Origin: Heterohyrax brucei
Taxonomy: Eukaryota; Chordata; Mammalia; Hyracoidea; Procaviidae
Direction of reading: 5' to 3'
NCBI GenBank assembly: GCA_028571685.1
Contig: CM053162.1
Location: forward strand, 46,162,851 to 46,226,850
Length of the DNA: 64,000 bases
Shown here: positions 33,578 to 45,275 of the stretch, in pieces
Position numbering within the stretch: position 1 is the first letter of the stretch
Layout of the letters: each line of letters opens with the position of its first letter
Program-made: the position numbers and the translations under genes
The notes under the pieces: model-generated
The model's database searches: none
What the model saw: the letters and a program-made list of their open reading frames with translations, nothing else
Told to the model about the DNA's origin: nothing

Positions 33578-36500
33578 ATGACAGCACTGAACACATACCT
33601 ATCAATAATTACACTGAATGTAAATGGACTGAATGCTCCAATAAAGAGACAACGAGTGACACCTTGGATCAAAACACGCAACCCATTTATAGTTGATTAC
33701 AAGAAACACACATAAGACTCAAAGATATGAACAAACTGTAAATCAAAGCATGGAAAAACATATACAAAGCCAACAACATGCAAAAAAGAGCAGGAGTGGC
33801 AATACTAGTCTCAGATAAAATAGAATTTAATGTTAGATCCACTATCATGGACAAGGATGGTCACTATTTATTGCTGAAAGGTTCAATACATAAGCAGGAC
33901 ATAACAATATTAAATATTTATGCACCCAATAGCAGAGCATCTAAATACATCAAACAAACACTGACAGCATTGAAAAATGAGATCAATCACTCCACAATAA
34001 TAGCTGGAGACTTCAACACTCCACTTTCAGTAATCGACAGGTCATCCAAAAAAAACTCAGTAAAGGTTCAGAAGATCTCATTGCAGTAATCAACCAATAA
34101 GACATCAAAGACATAGACATACGTTTTTACTCATCAACAGATAAGCACACCTTCTTCTCCAGTGCACATGGAACATTTTCCAGAATAGACTATGTATTAG
34201 GACATAAAGCAAGTCTCAACAAATCAAAATCATTGAATTATTGCAAAGTATCTTCTCAGACTATAAAGCCATAAAAGTTTAAATCAATAGCAGAAAAATC
34301 ATAGGTAGAAGTTAGAACTCATGGAAACCGAGCAACACCTTGCACAAAAATCCATGAGATATAGAAGAAATCAAGGATGAAATAAAGAGATCTATGGAAT
34401 CAAATGAGAATGAAAACACATCCCACAAAAACCTATGGGATACAGTAAAAGCAGCACTCAAAGGTCAACTTATCTCTATAAATGCAGCCATCTGGAAGGA
34501 AGAAAGGGCCTAAACTAAAGAATTAATCCTACGGTTTGAACAAGTAGGAAGAGAGCAACAGAGGAACTCCTCAAGCACCAGAAGAAAACAGACAATAAAG
34601 ATTAGAACAGAACTAGATGAATTAGAGAATAGAAGAACAATTGAAAAAATTAACAAAACCAAAAGCTAGTTATTTGAGAAGATCAACAAAATTGATAAAC
34701 CATTGGCTAAACCTACAAAAGAAAAACAGGAGAGGAAACAAATAACCCTAATAAGAAATGAGATGGGAGATGTCATAACAGACCCAAGTGAAATCCAGAA
34801 GTATAACAGAATACTGTGAAAGATTTTAAAAGATTTGAAAACCTAGAGGAAACGAGTAAACTTCTAGATTTCATATCACCTACGAAAATTATCACAAGGA
34901 GAAATAGAACAACTTAATAAACCCATCACAAAGGAAGAGATTGAAAAAGTCGTCAAAAAAAGTAACAACCAAAATAAGTTCTGGCCCAAATGACTTCACC
35001 AGAGAATTCTACCAAACTTTTAGAAAGAAGTTAACTCCAATACTACTGAGGCTATTTCACAGCATAGAAAAGGATGGAATATTCCCAAATTCATTCTATG
35101 AAGCCAACATAACCCTGATACTAAAGCCAGGGAAAGATCCTACTAAAAGAAAATTACAGACCAATATCACTCATGAACCTAGATGAAGAATCTTCAACAA
35201 AATACCAGCCAATAGAATTCAACAACATATCAAAAAAATAATTCACCATGACCAAGCTGGATTCATACCAGGGATGCAAGACTGGTTCAACATCAGAAAG
35301 ACAACTAATGTGATCAATCACATCAATAGCACAAAGGATAAAAAACACCTGATTTTTTCAAATGATGCAGAAAAGGCTTTTGACAAAGTCAGACACCGAT
35401 TCTTGCTAAAAACTCTCAGCAAAACAGGAATAGAGGGGAAATTCCTCAACACAATAGGAGGCATCTACGCAAAGCCAACTGCCTACATCATCCTGAATGG
35501 AGAGAGACTGAAAGAATTCCCCTTGAGAATGGAAACTAGACAGGGGTTCCCACTCTCATCACTTCTGTTCAACATTGCGCTAGAGTTTCTAACCAGAGCA
35601 ATTAGACAAGACAAAGAAATAAAGGGTATCTGCATAGGCAAAGAAAAAGTAAAAATCTCCCTATTTGCAGATGATATGATGGTATATACAAAGAATCCTA
35701 AAGAATCTATAAGTAAACTACTGGAACTACTAGAGGAGGAGTTCAGCAAAGTATCAAGATACAAAATAAACATAAGTAAATCAGTGGGGTTCCTTTATAC
35801 CAACAAAAAGATCATCAAAGAAGAAATCACCAAATCAGTACTATTTACTATAGCCCCGAAGAGCATAAAATACCTAGCAATAAATCAACTAGAGAAATAA
35901 GAGACCTATACAGACAGAACTATAAGACCTTACTGTAAGAAACAAAAAGAGACTTAAGTAAATGGAGAAACCTACCTTGCTCATGGATAGGAAGACTTAA
36001 CATTGTGAAAACATCTGTTTTACCTAAAGTGATCTATATATACAGTGCAATCCCAATACAAATTTCAGTGTCATTTTTTTAATGGAATGGAGAAACAAAT
36101 CACCAACTTTGTTTTGAAAGAGGAGAAACCCCAGATAAGTAAAGCACTACTGAAGAAGAGGAACACAGTGGGAGGCCTCACACTACCAGACGTTAGAAAC
36201 TATTGCACTGTCATGGTAGTCAAAATAACCTGGTACTGGTACAAAAAGAGACATACAAACCAGTGGAACAGATTGGAGACCTGAGAGATGCCTCCATCCT
36301 CTTACGAACAGTTGATATTTGAAAAAGGCTCTAAGATTGTAAACTTGGGTAAAAACAGTCTCTTTAACAAATGGTGTTGGCAAAACTAGGTATCCATCTG
36401 CAAAAAACTGAAACAAGATCTATACCTCACACCTTACACAAAGACTAACTCAAAATGGATCAAAGACTTAAATATCAAATCTAAGAGGATAAAGAGCATG

Positions 36501-37571
36501 CAAGGAAAACATAGGGTCAACAATGGAAGTTCTAATACACAGCTTACACAGACTTCAAAATCTGGGAGACAAAGCAATAGACAATCTGACAGACAAAGCA
36601 ACAGAAGAGAAAATAGATAAATGGGAACTACTAAGAATCAAACACTTACTCATCCAAAGACTTTATCAAAAGAGTTAAAAGACCACCTACAGAATGGAAA
36701 AAAAATTGGCAACTACATATCAGACTGATGTCTGATCTCCATAATATACAAAACCCAAAAAGCCCACTGCTGTTGAATCAGGTCCTATTCATAACTACCT
36801 TACAGGTCAGAGTAGAACTGCTCTATAGAGTTTCCAAGGAGTGCCTGGCAGGTTTAAACTGCCGACCTTTTGGTTAGCAGACATAGCACTTAACTCACTA
36901 TGCTAATAGGGTTTCCATAATATACAAGGTACTGCAAAATCACGAAAAGCAAAATATTAACAAGAAGATGTAAATAACTCAATTAAACAATGGGCAAAGG
37001 AGATAGACAGACACTTCACTAGAGAGGACATTCAGGCAGCCAAAAGATGCATGAGGAAAAGCTCATGATCATTAGCTATCAAAGAAATCCAAAGCAAAAC
37101 TACAATGAGATACCATCTCACCACAACAATCTTAGCCATGATCCAAAAAACACAAAACAACAAATGCTGGAGAGGCTGTGGAGAGACTGGAACTCTCCTA
37201 CACTGCTGGTGGGATTGCAAAATGGTACAGCCTCGTTGGAAAGCAATCTGGCACTTCCTTAAAAAGCTGGAAATAGATATACCATTTGATCCAGTAATCC
37301 CATTACTTGGAATTTATCCTACAGAAATAAAGGCTGTCACATGAATAGACACATGCACATGAAAGTTTATTGCAGCACAGTCCACACTAGCAAAAAAATG
37401 GAATCAACCTAGATGTCCATCAACAGATGAAGGGATAGACAAACTATGGTACATATACTCCGTGGAACACTATGCAATGATAAAAAAAGTAATGATGATT
37501 TTCGGAAACATCTCAACTGGAAGATGTGCTGAGTGAAATCAGTCAGTGGCAAATAGACAAATGTTGTATGA
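33578..37571 (+). pseudogene. L1 ORF2 (endonuclease-reverse transcriptase) relic
   Basis: ATG 33578 begins the endonuclease (SIITLNVNGLNAPIKRQRV, GVAILVSDKIEFN near 33800, NIYAPNSRASKYIKQTL near 33915, GDFNTPLSVIDR near 34005). Reverse transcriptase: [20 protein letters not shown] near 35010, then an intact 208-codon stretch 35274-35900 with [10 protein letters not shown] and FADDMMVY (catalytic Asp pair at about 35670). The C-terminus ends with a stop at 37569-37571, equivalent to 63132-63134 in another copy. Broken by stops, shifts and an AfroSINE. Confidence 0.9.
36752..36914 (-). mobile_element. AfroSINE inside L1 ORF2, perfect 13-bp TSD
   Basis: Reverse AfroSINE (agcccactgctgttgaatca ... 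cttttggttagcagac ... gggtttcc). Perfect TSD ccataatatacaa at 36739-36751 and 36915-36927. The L1 reads through when one TSD copy and the SINE are removed. Confidence 0.96.
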
Positions 37572-38551
37572 GATCCTTACGGTAAGGACTTAAAAATAGA
37601 CATATGTACAGAAGAGAAGACTCCGATGACTTATAAGGGTGGGGAGATGGGGCAAGGTTTGATCATAGATTACAGTTAATAGAAATTTGATTAGGTGAAA
37701 GCAAAGACAGCACACAGTAGAAAGTAGATCAACTTAACTGGACTTCACCATAAACTGAAAACTCTTCTGACTTCAAACCAACATTTCAAGGATAGAGTAG
37801 AAGGGGTGGGGTCTGGGTACTATGCTCTATGGGAGCGTGGAGGTCAAGTGGGACAGTTAGTTTATTGCTAAGAGAGTCTTCTGCACCCCATATTGGTGAG
37901 TGATATCCAGGGTCTTAAAATCTAGCAAGCTACCATCTGAGGTACACCAAATAGTCTTAACAGCTGGAACAGAGGGTCACTAAGAACACCAAAGACACAA
38001 GGAAGAAAGAGCCCAGGAGACCCAAGGACCCACAAAAAGGGGAGACTGTATCAACATGTGACCAGAAGAACCAGTTAGTGCCTGGCCACCACCAAAGACA
38101 GCCGTGAGGGAGCACACAATGTTGAGTTCCTATGGCAACATGAGAAAAGGAAGGGTGCAGCTGAAGAACTCTACTAAAAGACCACAACTGATGGTCCGAT
38201 GGCCCAGGGATCCCCTGGGAGCATGGCCCCTAGACCTACTGCTGCCCCTGACCAGAAAACACTACTGGGGTCAGCCCTTCAGACAAAAATGGACTAGACT
38301 TGGGGACACAACGTGATCATATGGTAGGTGTACTTTATGGTCCTATAGTTTTATAGGAGGCTGTCCTACTGGTCTCTTTCTAGATAGGAGAGGAGAGGCG
38401 GCAGGAGCTTGTTAAGAGGATACAACAAATATAAGATGAAGGGGAGGAATGTGCTGTCATGCAGAAGGGGCTGTAGACAGGTGGGCATGCAAAATTGATT
38501 TGGATTGTATACTTTCACTTAATCACAATAATAATAATTAAAAAAATAAAG
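37572..38551 (+). repeat. L1 3' UTR and tail
   Basis: Long lineage-specific L1 3' UTR (for example ctgcaccccatattggtgag near 37883, gcctggccaccaccaaagac near 38080, ctgggagcatggcccctaga near 38215). The same order is seen at 63135-64000. Ends with a terminal conserved ggattgtatactttcactta near 38503 and an A-rich tail. Confidence 0.88.
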
Positions 38552-38794
38552 TGACTTGGGAATAAGGAGGAGGGGTTCAGTAATGCCTGTCATTTGGAGG
38601 ATTACAAATCTGTCCTCTTTTTACTTATAGTCCAAGGTAATAAGGCCTGCAAGTTTGGTTAAGTGCTCTTATTTGCTCCAGATGATGTTCATATATGTTT
38701 TTCATGCAATATGGGTATTTCCACAATGGGAGATGCATCAAACCTTTTAACTAAACAATGCATCACAATTAACTTCCAAGACCAATAATTACTT
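38552..38794. other. no recognised feature
   Basis: Nothing recognised between the L1 tail and an older L1 fragment. Confidence 0.5.
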
Positions 38795-39195
38795 ATTCAT
38801 TTTGTGCTTTGCTTTATTTTGGAGGTCACAAATGTATAGTCTAATGAGTTTTGACAAATGCATGCAGCCATGCAACTGGTACCCTTATCAAGGCATAGAA
38901 AGTTTCCATCACCCCATAAAGTCTCTTCATCAGAAAGCCCTTCATTCTCTCTCCAAGCAAGCCCATCTCCATGTCAACCAGTGTTCAGACTTTTATCTCC
39001 ATGGATTAGTTTTAAATGTTCTAGAACTTTATATAAGTGGAACAGTGTATTACTCTTCTATGACTGACTTCTTTTGCTGAATGTTTTATGAGGTTCGTCC
39101 ATGATGCAGTATACATCAATAATTTGTTCTTTTTATCGCTAAGTAATAGTTCATCATATGTATGTACATAGCTTATCAATCTTTTGGTTGATGGA
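38795..39195 (-). mobile_element. old L1 (L1M-like) 3' fragment
   Basis: gttttgacaaatgcatgcag, ctagaactttatataagtgg, atgatgcagtatacatcaat and a final ttggttgatgga are antisense hallmarks of ancient mammalian L1 3' ends. Confidence 0.75.
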
Positions 39196-40514
39196 CTTTC
39201 ATGCTGTTCTCCTTAGCTATGATTTTAAGCTGTGTTCTCAGGTGCTGTGGGCTGCTGCAGAGGTGTGAGGTGCAAGAGAGGCCACAGTTCTCCCAGCACC
39301 ACTTCAATTTTTTCACATATCTCTTGAAGCTTCTGGGAAATAGAATGTTGTCCATAAAAATGGGGCTTAAAACCACTCTCGCAGCTTGCTGGGACAGAGC
39401 TGTTTAACTTTTTGAGGGGCTCAGATTCCCGTGGTTTGTTCTTCCTTTGGTGTAGCACCTGAGAAAAGAAATCAAGGCAAGACAGAAACCAGTAAACAAA
39501 GTACAGTCACAGCTATCTGCCAGTCGACTGCTGATTAGGCCTGTCAAGACCCGCCACTTCTGCTCACCCTGCTGAGTAACTCTGCTTCTAGAACAATCAC
39601 CCTTCTGTAATTTGCAAAGTTCCCAAAATGAATTGGACTCCAACCATCTGCTGCATTCCAGAAGAATGAACCAACCAGAAGCTGAGATGAAAACCTGTGC
39701 TCTAGCTCAGATTAGGTCAAACATGGAAATATGTTGAACTAAAACAAAACTGAACTGTCTGGGATGTCCCCAGTTACCATTCACTAGAAAGTAGAATGTT
39801 GGCAACGCACATACCACAACAGGAAGGCAAGAAAAGCACAACAAGGCTGAGTTTCCTCAAGATGTGTCCATCATCTGGGTTTGCCCCGACTCAGCTTGGA
39901 TAGTTGGACAAAACAGGAGTTGTGACCATTGTGGCCATCTCCAGAGTTAGAATTTCAAAGCAAGTCCTGCCTGCTAGGTCTCCGTCATCTCTGTCATATT
40001 GGACCAAGATGAAATGTAAGCCTGGATCCACTAACACAGCTCTTCTAGAGAGCTCCACAGTGACCCACCAACACTTACCCACCAGCTAGTTTCTGTGCTG
40101 TCACTGAGCTTCATAGATAATGCACTGCCTTCTATTTTTGGTCATCCATAAATTTAGAGATATATCTTCCACTCAAATATCTCAGGCATTGAAGAGCTTG
40201 GAGTCTTGACAAGCCTTTCTGATTGGTCTTTTCCTGGGTTCTCTTTTTATTCTTCACTTTTCTTGCACTAAGCACTGTGTATTTTTTATATGCTACATCT
40301 AATTCTTTGTGGAATGAGGTGAGGTATGAATAAATAAATATGTCACAAAGCCTGGCCTTGCAGCTAAATTGAAACAACCCCACACTTTTCGTGTACCCCT
40401 ACCTAGCAGGGACAGCTGATACAGCGACTCCTTCAACCTGCAGCAAGCAAAGCAAAGAGCAATGCAGCTGCCTCGGGAGATATGAGACAACCTTCTCACC
40501 ACTATTTACAATTT
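39196..40514. other. no recognised feature
   Basis: About 1.3 kb without a recognised repeat, unusual in this window. Short overlapping open frames on both strands resemble no known protein. Confidence 0.5.
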
Positions 40515-41304
40515 TCATTCCTTTATTTACTCATTCAACAAATATTCGTTGAGCAACTAATACATGTCAGGTATAGGGGGAGGAATAACCAAGATTCCTG
40601 CTCTTGTGGAATCCACGTTGTGTGAGGGAGACTGAAGACAAGCAAGTGAACAAATAAATAAATTCTCTGATTTCAGATTAGGTGTTATAAAGAAAAATAA
40701 AGCCAGGTGATTATTGTAGCTGGGTGGCCAGAGAAGGTCTCTCTGGGGAAATATTCGAACAAGGACATGAGTGAAGAGCAGGACATGAGCTGGAAGGTGT
40801 TGTCAGGAAAGGATTTTCCAGACAGAGGGAATAACTGTGAGAAGGTCCTTTGGTGGAAATGAATTTCATACATTCTGGAAACTAAAAACCTCTGGTCTGT
40901 GGCTGGAACAAGGCAAGTCAAAGAAGGGACTGTATGTAGGATACGATGAGCCAGGTCAGTAGAGCCTCTGAGGCCCTGGTCAAGAGTCTGGAATTTCTCC
41001 TGAGCATGATGGGAAGCTGTTGAAATCCAGAGAATGCTGTGAACCAATGGATAATGCAAAAAGATCTCTCCAGCTGCTGCGTGTTTGGAGCAAATGTAGA
41101 GCTGGAAAATCAGACAGGAGACCATGGCAATGGTGCGAGAAAGATGCTGGCTTGGACTACAGCGTAGTTATGCAGAGGTTGAGAGCTGTTGGATTTTATG
41201 AAGGAAGAAGAAAAGTGCCACCAATTAAACTATGGCATGCAGTTGGTTTTAAGATGCATTCTGAATTCACAAATGTTTTCATAAAATACATATAAAAAGT
41301 GACT
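40515..41304 (-). mobile_element. L2 LINE antisense, part 1
   Basis: tcattcaacaaatattcgtt at 40530, gaataaccaagattcctgct, tctctctggggaaatattcg, ccagacagagggaataactg, gaaggtcctttggtgg follow the antisense L2 3' region in order. Interrupted by the mariner at 41307. The last ~100 bases before the mariner are poorly matched. Confidence 0.75.
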
Positions 41305-41306
41305 TA

Positions 41307-41861
41307 ACAAGGTTCAGCAACTAAGTCTGCAAACTTAATTGTTCTAAGTGCTACATATCTCCCTGCTGAATATCACTACAGAGACTTTCAGAGTACTCCC
41401 CTTGGGAAGCCATGCACTGATGCCAGTGCCTAGCCTCAAAGCAATTTGGAACTCTTTTTGGAATGGCCATCGTGCACAGCAGCATGGTGACAAGTTCATG
41501 AACTTAATTGTTTAACTGTCTATGAGGGAGTTTTTAGCTGGTAAACAAATAATTGTATTGAAATTCCCTCTCTACTCACCTCATCTAGCTCCCAATGAAT
41601 TTTTTCTTTCCTTGAAGGTAAAGGACATATTGAAAGGAAGACATTTTAATGATATTCAGGATATCAAGGGAGATAGCAACAGCTCTGATGGCCATTCCAG
41701 CAAAAGAGTTCCAAAACTATTCTGAAGGGCAGACTAGGTGCTGGCATGGGTGCACAGCTTCCGAAGGAGGAGTACTTTGAAGGTGACCATAGTGATACTC
41801 AGCAATGAGGTATGCAGTACTTTTTCTAGGATGAGTTTGCAGACTTCATTGGCAGTCCTCA
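41307..41861 (+). mobile_element. mariner DNA transposon, internally deleted
   Basis: Left end caaggttcagcaactaagtc and right end pair as imperfect terminal inverted repeats of about 27 bases. Their inner part aagtctgcaaac (41323-41334) is a perfect inverted match of gtttgcagactt (41835-41846). Flanking TA at 41305-41306 and 41862-41863 fits the mariner TSD. Element length is about 555 bases against roughly 1.3 kb for intact mariners, so most of the transposase is gone. Confidence 0.8.
41516..41803 (+). pseudogene. mariner transposase C-terminal relic
   Basis: Reads LSMREFLAGKQIIVLKFPLY, then SPHLAPNEFFLSLKVKDILK, then GRHFNDIQDIK. After a frameshift near 41670 it continues as ALMAIPAKEFQNYSEGQTRC and EYFEGDHSD. 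SP(D/H)LAPN(D/E)F is the mariner block holding the last catalytic acidic residue; the usual first Asp is His here. Confidence 0.88.
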
Positions 41862-41863
41862 TA

Positions 41864-42010
41864 GAATCAATAAATCATGGTACTTGGAAAATAGAACCCC
41901 AAAGCCTTGCTAATGGATTCAGTGTGGAGGGGAGAGAAGAAGAGAAGGATCACAGGTGGCTCCTGGGTTTGGGGCTGAGCAAATGGGCCAGCGATGGTGC
42001 TACTGACTAG
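41864..42010 (-). mobile_element. L2 LINE antisense, part 2
   Basis: taatggattcagtgtggagg, gagaagaagagaaggatcac, ggtggctcctgggtttgggg continue the antisense L2 after the mariner insertion. Confidence 0.7.
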
Positions 42011-43229
42011 GAATGGAAGGACAAAGGAAGGGCCAGGACCAAGACCAGGGGTCGGGAGCTTGGCCTCACCAGGTTACATTTCACCTACCTGTTAAGACAT
42101 CTGGCAGAATGTGAGGCTGGCTTGGAGAGACGAGCCTGGAGCTACAGAGAGGCGAGGGCTGGATTGTAAATGTGTCACTCCTCAGCACTGAGATGGTGTT
42201 TATAGCCAATGAAACAGGATACAATCTTCCCCTTCCCCTTTCCTAGTAACCCACTTGGAGACCTCTCAGCGCCACTGTGTTGCAAAAAGTAGAAGGGAAG
42301 GGCAGGAGGGTCCTATGTCATGCCCTTTTCATCAGTACCCCTGGCCAGAATTCCCACGCATCTCTCCTACACGAGTCTCCTCCAAAATACAAAGCCTGAG
42401 ACAAGGGCTTTTGTGCAAATAATTTATTTGTGGAAGTGTATTCAGAGCTACAGTGCAGCAAGTAGACAATGAATGAGACAAGAGGAAAGATTAATCCAGG
42501 GGTACTTGATGCAATTGGTCACCACTGCAGACAGCTTAGTCCCAACGGGACCGTCTGAAGATTCCTGTGAGCTGCACCTTAGAATTGACCATTTGAGATT
42601 CAGGACAGAGGAGTATTCATTCATTATTTCCCATGTCCCTTTGGTGAATGGGGTATTAGCTCTCTAAACTTGCAGGTTTATGCACATGTCAGCCAGGCTG
42701 GACAGACTGCACACAGCCTTTTTACTCTCAGAGGTAGTAAGCCCTGGGGTAGAAAGCAACAAGTGCAGGGGCAGCTGAGAGAGATTCTGCCAAGACACAC
42801 CTGCACACAGCTGGTTGCAGTGGTACCCAAAGTAAAGAGTGGCCCAAAAGACATGAAATAGGATGGGGAAGTTGTTTGACACAGCACCATTGAGCCCAGC
42901 TACAAGTCTCAGTTGGCATTTGAGAGCGTATATCCATAGTGGCCCAGGGCCACATAGGACACAGGAAGATAGTATAAAATGAGACAACCATGCAATGACA
43001 AATGAATTTTAAAATGTTGTCTAAGCTTGTGGAGGCAGGAGGCTTTTCATAAGTGATTTACTTGTTAGCATGAAACACAGTTGAGATGCTTCATTCCAAC
43101 CCTGTCTCCCTCCCGCTTTAGACACAGAGAACTTTTTCCCCAAGTTGAAAGCTCTCCTAGAGATGGGCAGAATTCCAGGTCCCTATTCATCTGTGTTTGT
43201 GACTTGGGAGATTATTGTCCCTGGTCTAG
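42011..43229. other. mostly unrecognised; possible old LTR at 42400-42980
   Basis: 42411-42440 (cttttgtgcaaataatttat) followed by gagatttcagg-type sequence and ctgccaagacacacctgcac near 42790 gives an impression of an ancient antisense LTR, but I cannot fix its ends or family. The rest is unrecognised. Confidence 0.3.
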
Positions 43230-43234
43230 GAACC

Positions 43235-43735
43235 TGTCTTAGCTATCCAGTGCTGCTATAATAGAAATAGCACAAGTAGATGGCTTTAACAAACAGTAAC
43301 TTATCATCTCACAGTTCAGAAGTTCAATTTCAGGATGCCAACTCCAGAGGAAGGCTATCTCTCTCTGTTGGCTCTGGGGAAAGGTCCTTCTCATCAGTCT
43401 TCTCCTGGTCTAGGAGCTTCTCAGAGCGGGGACCCCGGGTCCAAAGGATACACTCTGCTCTTGGCTCTGCTTTTTTGGTGGTAGGAGGTCTCTCTGCATC
43501 TGTTTTATGTCTCAAAAGAGGTTGACTCAAAACACAATCTAATCTTGTAAACTGAGCCCTGCCTCATTAACACAACTGCTCCTAATTCTTCCTGATTAAC
43601 ATTATAGAGGCAAGATTTATAACTCACAGAAAAATCACATCAGATGACAAAATGTTGGACATTCACACAATACCAGGAATCGCTGCCTAGCCAAGCTGGC
43701 ACACATTCTGTGGGAACATAATTCAGTCTAGGACG
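43235..43735 (-). mobile_element. MaLR-like solo LTR
   Basis: Minus-strand LTR: begins tgtcttagctatccagtgct (its 3' end) and contains caggatgccaactccagagg and cctcattaacacaactgctc. 5-bp flanks gaacc (43230-43234) and ggacc (43736-43740) differ at one base. Same family as 28449-28972. Confidence 0.9.
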
Positions 43736-43740
43736 GGACC

Positions 43741-44075
43741 GCTAACCTCAAACACCGGAGTAAAGTAACACCTTACTTGACCCGGAAGTGATTTCAATTG
43801 GCCCAGTTCCAGGACAGGTTGCCTGGGAACTGATACCATTAGTTCTGGTTCACCTCTCTGCGGGGACCTGCTGCAGTCAAGGTGTAGTTCATCACCAGTA
43901 GGTATCTCTAGGGTTCGCTGGGTGTACCAGTGAGTTCAGCCCTAGAATGCAAGGGCCTGCTTCAGGAAGACAGAATTTCCTAGTGTGCTGTGAGCTGATC
44001 TTCATGGGATTTTATAATAATCACCCACTGTTTTTCAGTTTGGTCCTTTTTTATTTTTGCTTTAAGAAATAATAC
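43741..44075. other. no recognised feature
   Basis: Nothing recognised. Confidence 0.5.
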
Positions 44076-44312
44076 CTCCATCACCACCACCACCACCACC
44101 ATAGTATAAAATTGTGCTGTCCCCACTGCCACCACTGCCGTCACTGCCATCCCCACCACCGCCACCACCCTCACCACCACTGCTGTAGCTGCCATTCCCA
44201 CCACCACCACTGCCATCACTGCCGTTCCCACTGCCGCCACCACCCTTGCCACAAGCAGCACCGCCATCGCCATCCCCACCACCACCACAATCACCCCATC
44301 ACTCCCACCACC
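44076..44312. repeat. CAC/CCACTGCCx triplet-rich low-complexity tract
   Basis: A pure CAC run at about 44080-44100, then degenerate CCACCACTGCCATC-type units with G interruptions to 44312. Long open frames on both strands (His-rich plus, Val/Ala-rich minus) are composition artefacts. Confidence 0.9.
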
Positions 44313-44362
44313 TCATCTTGCAGCAGAAGGTATCACGATGATTGTGACAATTATAATTAAAT

Positions 44363-44527
44363 ACTCTACGAGAGTCCTGGTGTTGCAATGCTTAAGAACT
44401 CAACTGCTAACCAAAAGGCTGAAGTTCAGCTCTACCAGCTGCTCCTTGGAAACCCTATGGGGCAGTTCCACTCTGTCTTTTAGGGTCACTTATTGGTCAG
44501 AATTGACTTAATGGCAACAGGTGTGCA
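44363..44527 (+). mobile_element. AfroSINE
   Basis: gagtcctggtgttgcaatgc head, ctgctccttggaaaccctat body, gtcagaattgacttaatggc tail. Its end runs into a (GT) tract at 44521-44560. Confidence 0.92.
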
Positions 44528-44560
44528 TGTGTGTGTGAACGTGTGTGTGTGTACATGTAT
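44521..44560. repeat. GT microsatellite
   Basis: Interrupted (TG)n at the end of the AfroSINE, possibly grown from its tail. Confidence 0.8.
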
Positions 44561-44905
44561 AAAGTACCTATTGTGTGTCAGACACTGTTATTAGCACTTT
44601 CTGCATCCTATCTCATTTAATCCTCACAACAATGATGTGGGAAGAGTGCTGTTATCATCACCATCTGGGTTTATAGAACAGTAGCCAGCCAAGTGTCAGC
44701 GAGTAGGATCCAACTCATGGCAACCCTAGGGGCCAGGGTAGAACTGACCCCCAGAGTATGCAAGGAGCGCCTGGTTCTCCTCATAACTGAGGCATAGAAC
44801 AGGTGAATGATATGCCCAATGTTTATTAGCTAGTAAAGGGTACAGCCAATATTTAAACCTGAGTGTTCTGAGATCAGGGTCCACATGCTCAGCTTATACT
44901 CTCTA
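44555..44905 (+). mobile_element. MIR SINE split by an AfroSINE fragment
   Basis: tattgtgtgtcagacactgt, ctcatttaatcctcacaaca (44555-44682) continue after the insertion as aactgaggcatagaacaggt, gctagtaaagggtacagcc (44786-44905): a nearly complete MIR. Confidence 0.85.
44683..44785 (-). mobile_element. AfroSINE fragment inside MIR
   Basis: gtaggatccaactcatggca, gccagggtagaactgacccc, caaggagcgcctggttctcc: reverse AfroSINE tail and body without head. Confidence 0.85.
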
Positions 44906-45185
44906 CGACCAGATTCCTGTGGTGAGGCTCCCGCCCAGTGCCAAGGTTGGTGGGTACTATACCTGATGAGGTTGTTCAAGATAACAACGTGCTCTACAGA
45001 CTTCTGTTCTCCATTCCTCTGGCTGGGATATAGGCATAGTGGTGAGCGACCTTTCACAAAGTAAATGAAGGGACTACCTTATATTTAACAAAGGACCAAC
45101 ACAAAAGAGACCTAGGTCCCAACACCACACAGCCCCTCCATCAGTCCTGGGCTGGTTAGGGGAGAAAGAAATCAACTTGTGTACT

Positions 45186-45275
45186 ACTACTCACTGCCAT
45201 CTAGTCAATTATGCCTCATAATGACCCTATAGGACAGAGTAGAACTGCCCCATAGAGTTTCCAAGGAGTGCCTGG
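45186..45275 (-). mobile_element. AfroSINE fragment
   Basis: actgccatctagtcaattat, ataggacagagtagaactgc, agagtttccaaggagtgcct; the head is missing (5'-truncated). Confidence 0.9.

Larger units (their letters stand above)
30991..38551 (+). mobile_element. long L1 LINE, inactive, possibly near full length
   Basis: Plus-strand L1 in standard order: probable 5' UTR (30991-32293, start uncertain), ORF1 relic (32294-33184), inter-ORF spacer, ORF2 relic (33578-37571), long 3' UTR (37572-38520) and A/T-rich tail ending ataataataattaaaaaaat. It is interrupted once by an AfroSINE (36752-36914). Many stops and frameshifts make it immobile. Confidence 0.85.

Noticed and set aside
35274-35900. Functional reverse-transcriptase gene
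   Set aside because: An open stretch inside an otherwise broken L1 ORF2; upstream and downstream parts carry stops and frameshifts and there is no start context of its own.
44076-44360. Long His-rich and Val/Ala-rich open frames
   Set aside because: Produced by the CAC-triplet low-complexity tract; both strands are open for composition reasons.
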